Shown here: positions 42,404-50,338 of the stretch, piece by piece
How positions within the stretch are numbered: position 1 is the stretch's first letter
Layout: each line of letters begins with the position of its first letter
Assembly: GCA_937935995.1 (NCBI GenBank)
Contig: CALGXF010000045.1
Span: 1-59,251 of the forward strand
Direction: 5' to 3'
Origin: an uncultured Alphaproteobacteria bacterium
GTDB lineage: Bacteria; Pseudomonadota; Alphaproteobacteria; CAAHEQ01; UBA3637
Length of the DNA: 59,251 bases
Program-made: the position numbers and the translations under genes
Notes under the pieces: model-generated
Told to the model about the DNA's origin: nothing
What the model saw: the letters and a program-made list of their open reading frames with translations, nothing else
Databases searched by the model: none

Positions 42404-43477
42404 TTAAATTAAACCTTCTTTCCGTCCCATGTATTGAATCATCCGAACCAACGCATTGGAATAACCCCATTCGTTGTCATACCAAGAAACAATCTTGAAC
42501 AAGCGTTTTTCGCCTTTCAAGTTATTCTTGACAGTTGCCAAAGAATCATAAATGGAAGCACGCGGATCATGAATGAAATCGGTGGAAACCAATTCTTCAT
42601 CCGTGTAACCCAATGTATCTTTCAAGTAAGTTTCAGATGCTTTTTTCATCAACGCATCAATTTCTTCGATGCTGGTATCGCGAGACGCATTGAATGTCAA
42701 ATCAACAACGGACACATCCGCCACGGCAACACGGAAAGACATCCCCGTCAATTTACCTTTAACACTCGGCAACACTTCGCCGACAGCTTTCGCCGCACCC
42801 GTTGAAGACGGAATTGTATTAATTGCCGCCGCACGGCCACCGCGCCAATCTTTTTTGGACGGACCGTCAACAGTTTTTTGTGTCGCTGTGTACGCGTGAA
42901 TCGTTGTCATCAATCCGTTTTCAACACCGATGCCTTCTTTCAGCAAAACATGAACCAGCGGGGCCAAACAGTTTGTCGTGCAAGAAGCGTTCGACACAAT
43001 TTTGTGAACAGCCGGATCAAATTCTTGTTCATTGACACCATAAACCATCGTTTTCACATCGCCTTTACCCGGCGCAGAAATCACAACCCGTTTAGCACCG
43101 GCTTCCAAGTGACCTTTCGCCTTTTCGGAATCCGTGAACAAACCCGTAGATTCAATCACGTAATCAATGTTCAAATCTTTCCACGGCATCGCAGACAATT
43201 CTTTTTGAGCCATCAAGCAACGAATTTCATGACCGTTAACGACCAAAATATCGTCAGCTTCCAATGACGGATCAGATTTCTTTGTCGCAAAGTCCGCTTT
43301 CATCCGACCTTGAACCGAATCATATTTCAATTGATACGCAAAGTATTTCGCATCCGTGGACATGTCAACAACAGCCACAACATCAATTTCTTTGCCCAAC
43401 AAACCGCGTTCCGTAATCGCTTGGAAAACCAAACGTCCAATCCGACCGAACCCGTTAATTGCAACACGCATTGTCAT
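42404..43477 (-). CDS. gap: glyceraldehyde-3-phosphate dehydrogenase, glycosomal-like type
   Basis: This 357-residue enzyme starts at ATG 43477 behind AAAGGA (an upstream frame from 43507 is less likely). It has the NAD-binding MRVAINGFGRIGRLVF and the catalytic Cys in SNASCTTNCLAP. Insertions such as VVDMSTDAKYFAYQLKYDSVQG and the long KKSDPSLEADDILVVNG loop resemble the kinetoplastid glycosomal/proteobacterial GapC-like branch rather than the typical alphaproteobacterial enzyme. It catalyses NAD-dependent oxidation of glyceraldehyde 3-phosphate. Confidence 0.95.
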   Translation of the reverse strand: MTMRVAINGFGRIGRLVFQAITERGLLGKEIDVVAVVDMSTDAKYFAYQLKYDSVQGRMKADFATKKSDPSLEADDILVVNGHEIRCLMAQKELSAMPWKDLNIDYVIESTGLFTDSEKAKGHLEAGAKRVVISAPGKGDVKTMVYGVNEQEFDPAVHKIVSNASCTTNCLAPLVHVLLKEGIGVENGLMTTIHAYTATQKTVDGPSKKDWRGGRAAAINTIPSSTGAAKAVGEVLPSVKGKLTGMSFRVAVADVSVVDLTFNASRDTSIEEIDALMKKASETYLKDTLGYTDEELVSTDFIHDPRASIYDSLATVKNNLKGEKRLFKIVSWYDNEWGYSNALVRMIQYMGRKEGLI

Positions 43478-43587
43478 TACTTTATCCTTTCTTAACGTTA
43501 ATAACAAACAAAGTGACTATAACACACTTTTCCGAAAGAAGAAAAGCAAAATCTATATGAAAATTTTATGACGATACAAAAGTGTGG

Positions 43588-44667
43588 TTAAGGTGTTGAA
43601 TCTGTCTGATTTTGGACATGCGTCGCCATTATTTTGCTGACGACGGGACCAATCAGTAACACCGAGATAAATCGCATCAATTGAACAGACATAACAAACG
43701 CCATGTCTACCGGAACCGATGCAGCAATGATAGCAATTGAATCAGCACCGCCCGGACTGGTTGCCAAATAAGCCGTCAGCGGTGAAATGCCGGCAAAAGC
43801 GACCAAAGCAGCGGCAATACAACCGCACATTCCTAATAATAAAGCGATGATACCCACCAATTTAGGCAGAACAAACAAAGCATACATAAAGACTGATTTA
43901 GTAAACTTTAATCCGATTGTCCATCCGATAAGAGCATATGTCACAAACAACAATAACGGCGGCAATTCGATTGACATCCATCCCGTATTATTCACAACAG
44001 CTCCCACAGCCATTGTCAACAACATCGGCCCGGCCGGAATTTTGATAAAGGAAGCGACTGCCGTACATCCGCCGGCGAGGATAAAAGTAAACATTAAGTT
44101 TGTCCAATTGACCGGTTCCCAAAAGACAAACGAGTCTGCACCGGAAGAACCACCGACACTCAAAGCCACCAAAGATGCTAACACTGCCACCATCACGACC
44201 CGCAAGTATTGCATCAACGCAACCAGTCGAATATCCGCCCCATAAGCCTGTGCCATAATTGACATGACTGAAGCGGCGCCGGGCCAAGACCCCCAAATAG
44301 CCGTGCTTCCCGGCAAAATCTTGCGCACTTGTAAAAATAATCCGACAAGAAAACTGCACCCTAAAACGGACAAAACGCTGATGAAAACCAAAACCCAATG
44401 AGACGCGATATTTTGCAAAACAGACACAGAAAAAACACGGGCAATCATGCATCCTAAAAGGCTTTGTGCTGCGACGAATACGCGGTTAGAAACACGCAAA
44501 GAACTGCCGGCCACGGCAAAAATAAGGCCGCTGATAAGAGCGCCGATTAAAAAAGCAGCCGGTAAATTCAATAAAATCAAGCCGCCGACAACAACGACGG
44601 TAACAAAGCTTAATCCCACCCATCCGACAACCGGATGCTGATTTAAAAAGAACATTCCTTTTTTCAT
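43588..44667 (-). CDS. AbrB-family membrane transporter
   Basis: This 359-residue protein of about ten membrane helices is built as two similar halves, the AbrB duplication layout. Each half carries a glycine-rich segment: PGSTAIWGSWPGAASVMSIMAQAYGADIRLVALMQYLRV in the first and ISPLTAYLATSPGGADSIAIIAASVPVDMAFVMSVQLMRF in the second. Substrate is unknown; annotations as ammonia monooxygenase in this family are historical. It is a single gene with no co-directional neighbour. Confidence 0.82.
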   Translation of the reverse strand: MKKGMFFLNQHPVVGWVGLSFVTVVVVGGLILLNLPAAFLIGALISGLIFAVAGSSLRVSNRVFVAAQSLLGCMIARVFSVSVLQNIASHWVLVFISVLSVLGCSFLVGLFLQVRKILPGSTAIWGSWPGAASVMSIMAQAYGADIRLVALMQYLRVVMVAVLASLVALSVGGSSGADSFVFWEPVNWTNLMFTFILAGGCTAVASFIKIPAGPMLLTMAVGAVVNNTGWMSIELPPLLLFVTYALIGWTIGLKFTKSVFMYALFVLPKLVGIIALLLGMCGCIAAALVAFAGISPLTAYLATSPGGADSIAIIAASVPVDMAFVMSVQLMRFISVLLIGPVVSKIMATHVQNQTDSTP

Positions 44668-44718
44668 TTAATCCCCGTTTTTACTTTGCCATTTCTTTTG
44701 AAAAGATGCAATAAAAAC

Positions 44719-44747
44719 TTGACTTTTTTGCGCTTTTATGGTATAAA
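44719..44747 (+). promoter_or_regulatory. strong sigma-70-like promoter of the lysozyme gene leader
   Basis: TTGACT (44719-44724), a 17-base spacer, then TATAAA (44742-44747). The predicted start near 44754 is only a few bases before the first terminator hairpin. Confidence 0.7.
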
Positions 44748-44760
44748 GAAAAAAGTTATC

Positions 44761-44784
44761 CGGGTGCATTGTACCCGTTTTTTT
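44761..44784 (+). terminator. leader terminator 1
   Basis: CGGGTGC/GTACCCG (44761-44767/44771-44777, one G-U) with loop ATT, then seven T residues (44778-44784). It lies between the promoter and the lysozyme gene. Confidence 0.75.
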
Positions 44785-44786
44785 AT

Positions 44787-44819
44787 GCCTGTTTGCCTGT
44801 GTCAAGCAGGCTTTTTTTT
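44787..44819 (+). terminator. leader terminator 2
   Basis: GCCTGTTTG/CAAGCAGGC (44787-44795/44803-44811, one G-U) with a 7-base loop, then eight T residues (44812-44819). The AAAGGAG of the next gene starts at 44823. Confidence 0.8.
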
Positions 44820-44834
44820 ATGAAAGGAGACAAA

Positions 44835-45761
44835 ATGGTTAATTTACTTAATTGGCTAAATCCCCCGAAAAAAGCCCCCAACCCTCAGCCAGAGGAGGAA
44901 GAGGATGATGAGCGACCAAAGAAAATCAAAAAAGAAGTAAAAATGTATGAAATTTTAACATCCGGAGAATGTGATGATTGTGTCGGTGGAATCTTTCCGG
45001 CCGGAGAAGCTCCCGAACCGCCGTTTCATCCGAACTGCCGGTGTGAAATTATTCCGTTTGAAGTGCCTGCCGATGCGTCGGAAGAAGAGGTTCAAAACCG
45101 TTTTAACGAACAAAAGAACCTCATTTCACAGCTGGTCGATTCTTTGAAAGCGACAGAAAAAGAAGAAACATCGCCTTACATTGATACAAAAGGAAACATA
45201 ACCATCGGAATCGGTAACAATATCAATAACAAAGAAAATTTTATCAATACGCCTTTAAAAACAATTGACGGACAGCCTTTGACGACAAAAGAAAAGGAGG
45301 CCCTTTTTAAAGAATTGAGTGATGCACGAGATTTAGTCATTAAGATCAAAGGAACCCCCGGCGAAGAAATTGTTTTTAATTTCTCTGTCGCCAATCAACG
45401 AAAAGATCCGCTTTTATCTCGGTTTAAAGACGTCATGATTGATGAGGGATACGGACAACAAGAGGCTGAACGATACTTGGCGCGCGAGATGCCGGTATTA
45501 AAAGCCAAAATGAGAGAAGAAGGCATAGATTTCGATTCGCTTCCCGAAGGAGCCAAGTTAGCCGTTATGGATATGCAATATAACATCGGCAATTTAAAAT
45601 TTAACTCGGAACCGAAACATTGGCCTCGCTTTTTCGGTCATTTAAGGAATGGTGATTATAAAAGAGCCGCCGAAGAATCGCATCGTAAGGATGTTCAAGA
45701 TGAAAGGAATAAACAAATTAGGCAATGGTTGATTGAAGCAGACATTGACAGCCGTTATTGA
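44835..45761 (+). CDS. phage-like lysozyme with head-morphogenesis-type N-terminal motif
   Basis: This 308-residue protein starts at ATG 44835 behind AAAGGAG. An acidic N terminus is followed by CDDCVGGIFPAGEAPEPPFHPNCRCEIIPFEV, the FHPNCRCE motif that ends many phage Mu gpF/SPP1 gp7-type minor head proteins. The C-terminal 190 residues look like a T4-type/GH24 lysozyme: SPYIDTKGNITIGIGNNI, VMDMQYNIGNLKF, RKDVQDERNKQIRQWL. There is no signal peptide. It may be a domesticated phage fragment or a contact-dependent effector. Two intrinsic terminators stand between its promoter and start codon. Confidence 0.75.
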   Translation: MVNLLNWLNPPKKAPNPQPEEEEDDERPKKIKKEVKMYEILTSGECDDCVGGIFPAGEAPEPPFHPNCRCEIIPFEVPADASEEEVQNRFNEQKNLISQLVDSLKATEKEETSPYIDTKGNITIGIGNNINNKENFINTPLKTIDGQPLTTKEKEALFKELSDARDLVIKIKGTPGEEIVFNFSVANQRKDPLLSRFKDVMIDEGYGQQEAERYLAREMPVLKAKMREEGIDFDSLPEGAKLAVMDMQYNIGNLKFNSEPKHWPRFFGHLRNGDYKRAAEESHRKDVQDERNKQIRQWLIEADIDSRY

Positions 45762-46219
45762 GGTTTAAAATCAGGTTCTGCCGGACCACAACTTTCGTCC
45801 GGCAGTTCCGGTGTCTCAAGATAAGAATAACTTTCCTTATCTGCTTTTACGCGTTCCAAATCCAAACCGTATGTCATGTATATTCTACAATAAGGCACCC
45901 AATCTTTTCCCATCAATGCTTTTCTTTGGGCTCGATTCGGATTGCCGACATTGACATAACGTTCATACATCGTCCCGGCATAATGGGGACAAGCCAATAT
46001 AATCCTGGATCCTGTATCTTCAATAAGAACACAGCCTTCCGTCAGCGTATCGTATCCGTCGCCGACAATTCGACTTGTTGTCGGGGTCAGGTATATATTA
46101 CTTTTAAACCCGTGTGACCAATCTTTTAACGCTTGATAAAAAATAGGATTCTTAAACTGCTCCTCGGCATGCGCCAAAGAACAAATCATTCCCATTAAAA
46201 TGAATAAAATATATCGCAT
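45755..46219 (-). CDS. unknown secreted protein
   Basis: This 154-residue protein has a clear signal peptide (MRYILFILMGMICSLAHAEE). The mature part has four cysteines and many aromatic residues (NPIFYQALKDWSHGFKSNIYLTP, VPYCRIYMTYGL). No family is recognised. Its 3' end overlaps the convergent lysozyme gene by 7 bases. Because it faces a lysozyme gene, an inhibitor or immunity function is conceivable, but nothing in the sequence proves it. Confidence 0.6.
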   Translation of the reverse strand: MRYILFILMGMICSLAHAEEQFKNPIFYQALKDWSHGFKSNIYLTPTTSRIVGDGYDTLTEGCVLIEDTGSRIILACPHYAGTMYERYVNVGNPNRAQRKALMGKDWVPYCRIYMTYGLDLERVKADKESYSYLETPELPDESCGPAEPDFKPQ

Positions 46220-46309
46220 AAGAAAAGTTTACCATTTTCCCTTTTTTTGTCAATCGCCCTATTCAATTATTTACAGATTTTCCAAAAGACGTTATTGTAG
46301 AAGTTAATT

Positions 46310-46645
46310 ATGATGATTAAGTCTTTTGTTCACTTCTTTTTTAAAAATGCGCTTTTTGGAGGATTATTGAGTGTAAACCTGTTTTGGGTTTGCCTTTTGG
46401 TTTATGATATTTATGTTGCCCTTTTTACAAACCAATATGATTTTCTTTGGGGATGTGAAACATGTGGGCGTTCTTATGCTTCTGCTGAAATATACGCAGC
46501 TCAGGAATGTGTTCATATCGTTCTTTTATGCTTTTTAATCAGTTTCAGCATATGGATGCGCCGACAAAAACGGTATGTTTTGTCTGACTTTATACTGTTC
46601 CCTTACATTTTATATGGACTTCAGGCATTACTGTTTAGCGTTTAA
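46310..46645 (+). CDS. small unknown membrane protein
   Basis: This 111-residue protein has three predicted membrane helices (FGGLLSVNLFWVCLLVYDIYVALF, CVHIVLLCFLISFSIWM, YVLSDFILFPYILYGLQALLF) with a CETCGR loop between the first two. No family is recognised. It is AT-rich and stands alone between convergent and divergent neighbours. Confidence 0.5.
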   Translation: MMIKSFVHFFFKNALFGGLLSVNLFWVCLLVYDIYVALFTNQYDFLWGCETCGRSYASAEIYAAQECVHIVLLCFLISFSIWMRRQKRYVLSDFILFPYILYGLQALLFSV

Positions 46646-46706
46646 AATCAGATTTTGCCGAAAGAAAAGTTTACCACTTTCCTTTTTTTGTCAACCGACA
46701 AAACCG

Positions 46707-48431
46707 TTATTTTCCCATTAACACCCCTAACGGCGGCATATCTGACTGATAACGTTTTTGAAAAGCCTCTATCGCCTGTGCGGAAAATCGAGCCGTATCC
46801 AAAATCATGGCTTCAGCCGGATACGGCCGTTCATTTGTTATTTTAATATCGATGACAACCGGCTTTTCCCGTTGACGAGCTACATCAAAAGCCGGTTTTA
46901 ATTCTTCAAAATGGCGAACTGTTATGCCGATAGCTCCCATCGCCTGTGCTGCTTTGCCGAAATCAGCATCTTGCAAATCGACCCCAAAAATTTGTTTATT
47001 GGTGTCTTCCTGTTCCGCGTCGATAAATCCCAAAGAACTGTTAGAAAAAACAACATTAATAATCGGCAAATGATATTTAACCTGTGTTAAAATATCCTGC
47101 ATCACCATAGCAAAAGCACCATCACCGGACAGTGTAAACACTTGGCGATGCGGCCAATTCAATCCGGCCGCTATGCCGCCCGGCACACCGTAGCCCATTG
47201 TTGCAAACCATCCCGATGTCGTAAACATCTGTCTTTTGCCGTTCATATTCAACATGCGAACGGCAAAAATCGTACAATTCCCGACGTCCGTTATGAAAAT
47301 GGCATCTTCTTCGGCTATTCGGTTAATTTCGCGAAAAACCGGTTCAGGCCGCAAAGGTTCTTGCGTATCGGTTTCAAAATGCTTTATCCATTTTTGCCAT
47401 AACCGACGGTTTTCCACACATGCTTTTAAAAACGGCGTTTCAGCACGTTTCTTTCCCCATTTGGTCATCATGGCCAAAGCCGTTCGCGCATCGCCCAGAA
47501 TCGCCGCATCCGTTACGTGTCTTTTCCCGAGTTTGGATGAATCAATATCTATTTGAATAAACCGTGCGTCTTTCGGGAAAAAGAATTTAGCAAACGGAAA
47601 ATTGCTGCCGGCGAACAAAATTAAGTCACTCGCAGCCAGCGCTTCATTCGCCGGTTTGGAAGCAACCCGTGCCGCCGTTCCCATGTAATAAGGCTCATCA
47701 TCCGGCATAATGCCTTTTGCCAAAACCGATGAAACAATCGGCATCGAAAAATGTTTGGCATATGCTCTGATTTCCGCTTGCGCGCCGGCACACCCTTGAC
47801 CTATGTACAACACCGGTTTTTCGGCACTTTCCAGCAATGCCAAAGCCCGCCGAACATCTGCCTCTTGCGGTTGAAGAACGCCGGTTCGATGAACCGAAGC
47901 CGTCGGGACAAAAACATCTTCAATCAAATCAAACCCGAAATCTACCGGTATCGTTACCACGGCAACGCCTTTGTGTTCATAGGCTTGGCGAATTGCTTCA
48001 TCTATAACGGCCGGCAAACTGGCCGGTGTCATAACGGTTCGATTATAAACGCTGACATCAACAAACATCGGGTTTTCATTCATTTCCTGAAACGTATCGG
48101 TATTCATGGCCATTGACGCCACCTGACCGATAAGAGCCAGCACCGGTACATGATCCATTGCCGCATCATAAAGCCCGTTCATCAAATGTGTTGCGCCCGG
48201 TCCCGCAGATCCGAAACACACGCCGATTTTTCCCGTTAATTTTGCATGAGCCGAAGCGGCCATCGCCCCACATTCTTCATGCCTGACTTGAATATAATGA
48301 ACCGATTCTCGCGCCTGATACAAAGCATCCATCAAAGAATTAATCGATCCGCCGGGAATGCCGTAAACATGCGTCACATCCCATGCTTTTAAAACGCGCA
48401 TCACAGCGTCTGCTGCCGTTATTTTTGCCAT
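46707..48431 (-). CDS. pyruvate oxidase, lactic-acid-bacterial (SpxB-like) type
   Basis: This 574-residue thiamine-diphosphate flavoenzyme has the N-terminal PYR domain with catalytic Glu (VRHEECGAMAA), a central FAD domain, and the PP domain with the GDGAFAMVMQDILTQVKYHLPIINVVFSN cofactor motif. The FATMGYGVPGGIAA, DAEQEDTNKQIFGVDL and IEAFQKRYQ segments are close to Lactobacillus pyruvate oxidase rather than membrane-bound PoxB, whose amphipathic C-terminal helix is absent. It would convert pyruvate, phosphate and oxygen to acetyl phosphate, carbon dioxide and hydrogen peroxide. Acetolactate synthase is a less likely alternative. Confidence 0.85.
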   Translation of the reverse strand: MAKITAADAVMRVLKAWDVTHVYGIPGGSINSLMDALYQARESVHYIQVRHEECGAMAASAHAKLTGKIGVCFGSAGPGATHLMNGLYDAAMDHVPVLALIGQVASMAMNTDTFQEMNENPMFVDVSVYNRTVMTPASLPAVIDEAIRQAYEHKGVAVVTIPVDFGFDLIEDVFVPTASVHRTGVLQPQEADVRRALALLESAEKPVLYIGQGCAGAQAEIRAYAKHFSMPIVSSVLAKGIMPDDEPYYMGTAARVASKPANEALAASDLILFAGSNFPFAKFFFPKDARFIQIDIDSSKLGKRHVTDAAILGDARTALAMMTKWGKKRAETPFLKACVENRRLWQKWIKHFETDTQEPLRPEPVFREINRIAEEDAIFITDVGNCTIFAVRMLNMNGKRQMFTTSGWFATMGYGVPGGIAAGLNWPHRQVFTLSGDGAFAMVMQDILTQVKYHLPIINVVFSNSSLGFIDAEQEDTNKQIFGVDLQDADFGKAAQAMGAIGITVRHFEELKPAFDVARQREKPVVIDIKITNERPYPAEAMILDTARFSAQAIEAFQKRYQSDMPPLGVLMGK

Positions 48432-48520
48432 TGTGCTCCCCTTTCCTTTTTAAAGAAATAAGAAATGCCTTTCAACTTATCAAGTCAATCCGCCGTTATG
48501 CAAAAAAATGAAAAAAGTTC

Positions 48521-48551
48521 TTGACTTAAAGTTAACTTTAAGCGTTATGCT
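48521..48551 (+). promoter_or_regulatory. MerR-type promoter with AdhR-like operator
   Basis: TTGACT (48521-48526) and TATGCT (48546-48551) are separated by a long 19-base spacer. The spacer region is filled by the perfect 18-base palindrome CTTAAAG-TTAA-CTTTAAG (48525-48542). A long spacer with a central dyad is the hallmark of MerR-family activation, and the 7-4-7 repeat is that reported for the aldehyde-responsive AdhR group. It drives the DUF362-larC pair. Confidence 0.75.
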
Positions 48552-48583
48552 TTTTTTATGTTCAATGAAAGGAGATTTGAAAA

Positions 48584-49570
48584 ATGAAACGCAGAGATTT
48601 TTTAAAAATGTCCTCCGGCTTGGTTATCGCCGGCACACTCGGCAAAGTCGGCTCGTTAATGGCTGCCCCGACAAAAGAGGCGTCTTCGTCCCCCAAATCC
48701 GTTGTTTATTTTACGCGTGATATCAGCCCGGACGGTTTATTAAAACTGTATCGTAAAATTAACCAAAACATCACGGGCAAAGTTGCCATTAAATGGCACT
48801 CGGGCGAAAAACACGGCCCGAATATCATTCCGCGCGACATGGTCAAAGCGTTGCAGGAAAACATCCCGAACAGTACATTGGTCGAAACCAACACGCTTTA
48901 CAAAGGCGATCGGTACACAACCGAAGATCATCGCGAAACGTTAAAAGTCAACGGATGGGATTTTTGTCCCGTTGACATCATGGATGAAGACGGCGCTGTC
49001 ATGATTCCGGTCAAAGGCGGTAAACACTTTAAAACTATGTCTGTCGGCAAACACATGTTGGATTATGACTCAATGGTTGTCTTAACACACTTCAAAGGGC
49101 ATGCCATGGGTGGATTCGGCGGTTCGATGAAAAACATTGCCATCGGTTGCGCGGACGGTCAAATTGGCAAAAGAATGGTACATGCGGCCCCGGACGGCGA
49201 TGATGAAAATTTCAGTTCATGGTTAATGGGCAAAGGCTTTATGGAAAACATGGCCGAATCCGCCAAAGCGACGGTTGATTATTTTGCACCGCACATTGCC
49301 TATATCAATGTTTTACGCAATATGTCTGTCGATTGTGATTGTGCCGGTGTGACGGCGGCTCCTCCCAAAGCGCGCAATATCGGTATTTTGGCGTCTACGG
49401 ATATTTTGGCCATTGACCAAGCGTCTATTGATTTGGTGTACAAATTGCCGGAAGAGGAACTGCATGATTTAAAAGAACGCATTGAATCGCGCGAAGGATT
49501 GCATCAACTGACGGCAATGGAAGAATTAAAAATGGGCAATCGTTCTTATGAATTGGTTGAGGTTATCTGA
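48584..49570 (+). CDS. Tat-exported DUF362 protein
   Basis: This 328-residue protein starts behind AAAGGAG. It has a twin-arginine signal MKRRDFLKMSSGLVIAGTLG and then a DUF362 domain (VAIKWHSGEKHGPNIIPRDMVKAL, VLTHFKGHAMGGFGGSMKNIAIGCADG, ILASTDILAIDQASIDLV). The ferredoxin-like 4Fe-4S tail present in many DUF362 proteins is missing. A Tat signal suggests export in folded, cofactor-loaded form. Its stop overlaps the start of the LarC-like gene by one base, linking it to nickel-cofactor biosynthesis. The reaction is unknown. Confidence 0.82.
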   Translation: MKRRDFLKMSSGLVIAGTLGKVGSLMAAPTKEASSSPKSVVYFTRDISPDGLLKLYRKINQNITGKVAIKWHSGEKHGPNIIPRDMVKALQENIPNSTLVETNTLYKGDRYTTEDHRETLKVNGWDFCPVDIMDEDGAVMIPVKGGKHFKTMSVGKHMLDYDSMVVLTHFKGHAMGGFGGSMKNIAIGCADGQIGKRMVHAAPDGDDENFSSWLMGKGFMENMAESAKATVDYFAPHIAYINVLRNMSVDCDCAGVTAAPPKARNIGILASTDILAIDQASIDLVYKLPEEELHDLKERIESREGLHQLTAMEELKMGNRSYELVEVI

Positions 49571-50310
49571 TGACAATGCTTTATATCGAAGGTGCCAACG
49601 GCATCAGCGGTGATATGACGGTTGCTGCTTTGTTGGATTTGGGCGCGGATAAAAATAAATTAGCAGCAGCCCTTCAATCTGTTCCGAGTGAATTTGAATA
49701 CACCATCTCGCACAAAAAATCTTACGGTTTAGACGGATGTGATTTCGATGTCCGGCTCATTTTGTCTACACACAATCATACGCACGCCCATACGCATCGC
49801 CATTTAAAAGATGTTTTTGATATCATTGACGGGGCAGATATGACCGACCGCGCCCGCCTTATGGCTAAAAAGATTTTCGAAATCGTTGCTGCGGCGGAAA
49901 GCAAAGCGCACGGATGTGCGATTGAAGACGTTCATTTTCACGAAGTCGGAGCGATGGATTCAATTGTTGATATTATATCTGCTGCCGTTTTATGGGACAG
50001 CTTGAACATCGAATCTTGTATCGTCACCGGGTTAAATGAAGGGCATGGTTTTGTTGAATGTCAACACGGTTTGTTGCCGGTACCGGTTCCGGCTGTTCTT
50101 CATATTGCCGAAGCGCACCAAATTCCGTTACGACCAACCGATGTAAACGGCGAAATGGTCACACCGACCGGCATAGCAATTGCCGCTGCTTTGCGGACAC
50201 ACACCGACTTGCCGCCGGCTTACACCGTTTGCAAACAAGGCATCGGTATCGGTAAACGCGACTTTGGTCGACCGAATTGTTTACGTCTTTTGCTGATTAA
50301 TGAAGCGTAA
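49570..50310 (+). CDS. LarC N-terminal domain protein (nickel pincer cofactor biosynthesis)
   Basis: This 246-residue protein corresponds to LarC1 only: MLYIEGANGISGDMTVAALLDLG, the His-rich loop HNHTHAHTHRH, VHFHEVGAMDSIVDII, and GLLPVPVPAVL. It ends at the LarC1 boundary with LRLLLINEA, followed by TAA. The C-terminal LarC2 domain, which supplies CTP/metal-binding residues in full LarC and is joined by a frameshift in Lactobacillus, is not found in any frame before the opposite-strand gene. It is translationally coupled to the DUF362 gene. It may be a nickel-loading protein for its partner. Confidence 0.82.
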   Translation: MTMLYIEGANGISGDMTVAALLDLGADKNKLAAALQSVPSEFEYTISHKKSYGLDGCDFDVRLILSTHNHTHAHTHRHLKDVFDIIDGADMTDRARLMAKKIFEIVAAAESKAHGCAIEDVHFHEVGAMDSIVDIISAAVLWDSLNIESCIVTGLNEGHGFVECQHGLLPVPVPAVLHIAEAHQIPLRPTDVNGEMVTPTGIAIAAALRTHTDLPPAYTVCKQGIGIGKRDFGRPNCLRLLLINEA

Positions 50311-50338
50311 CGCATGCTGTCAGCCGGTTCGGATAAAG

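Noticed and set aside
44835..45761. Part of an intact prophage
   Set aside because: No portal, capsid, tail, integrase or holin gene is present in the flanking sequence.
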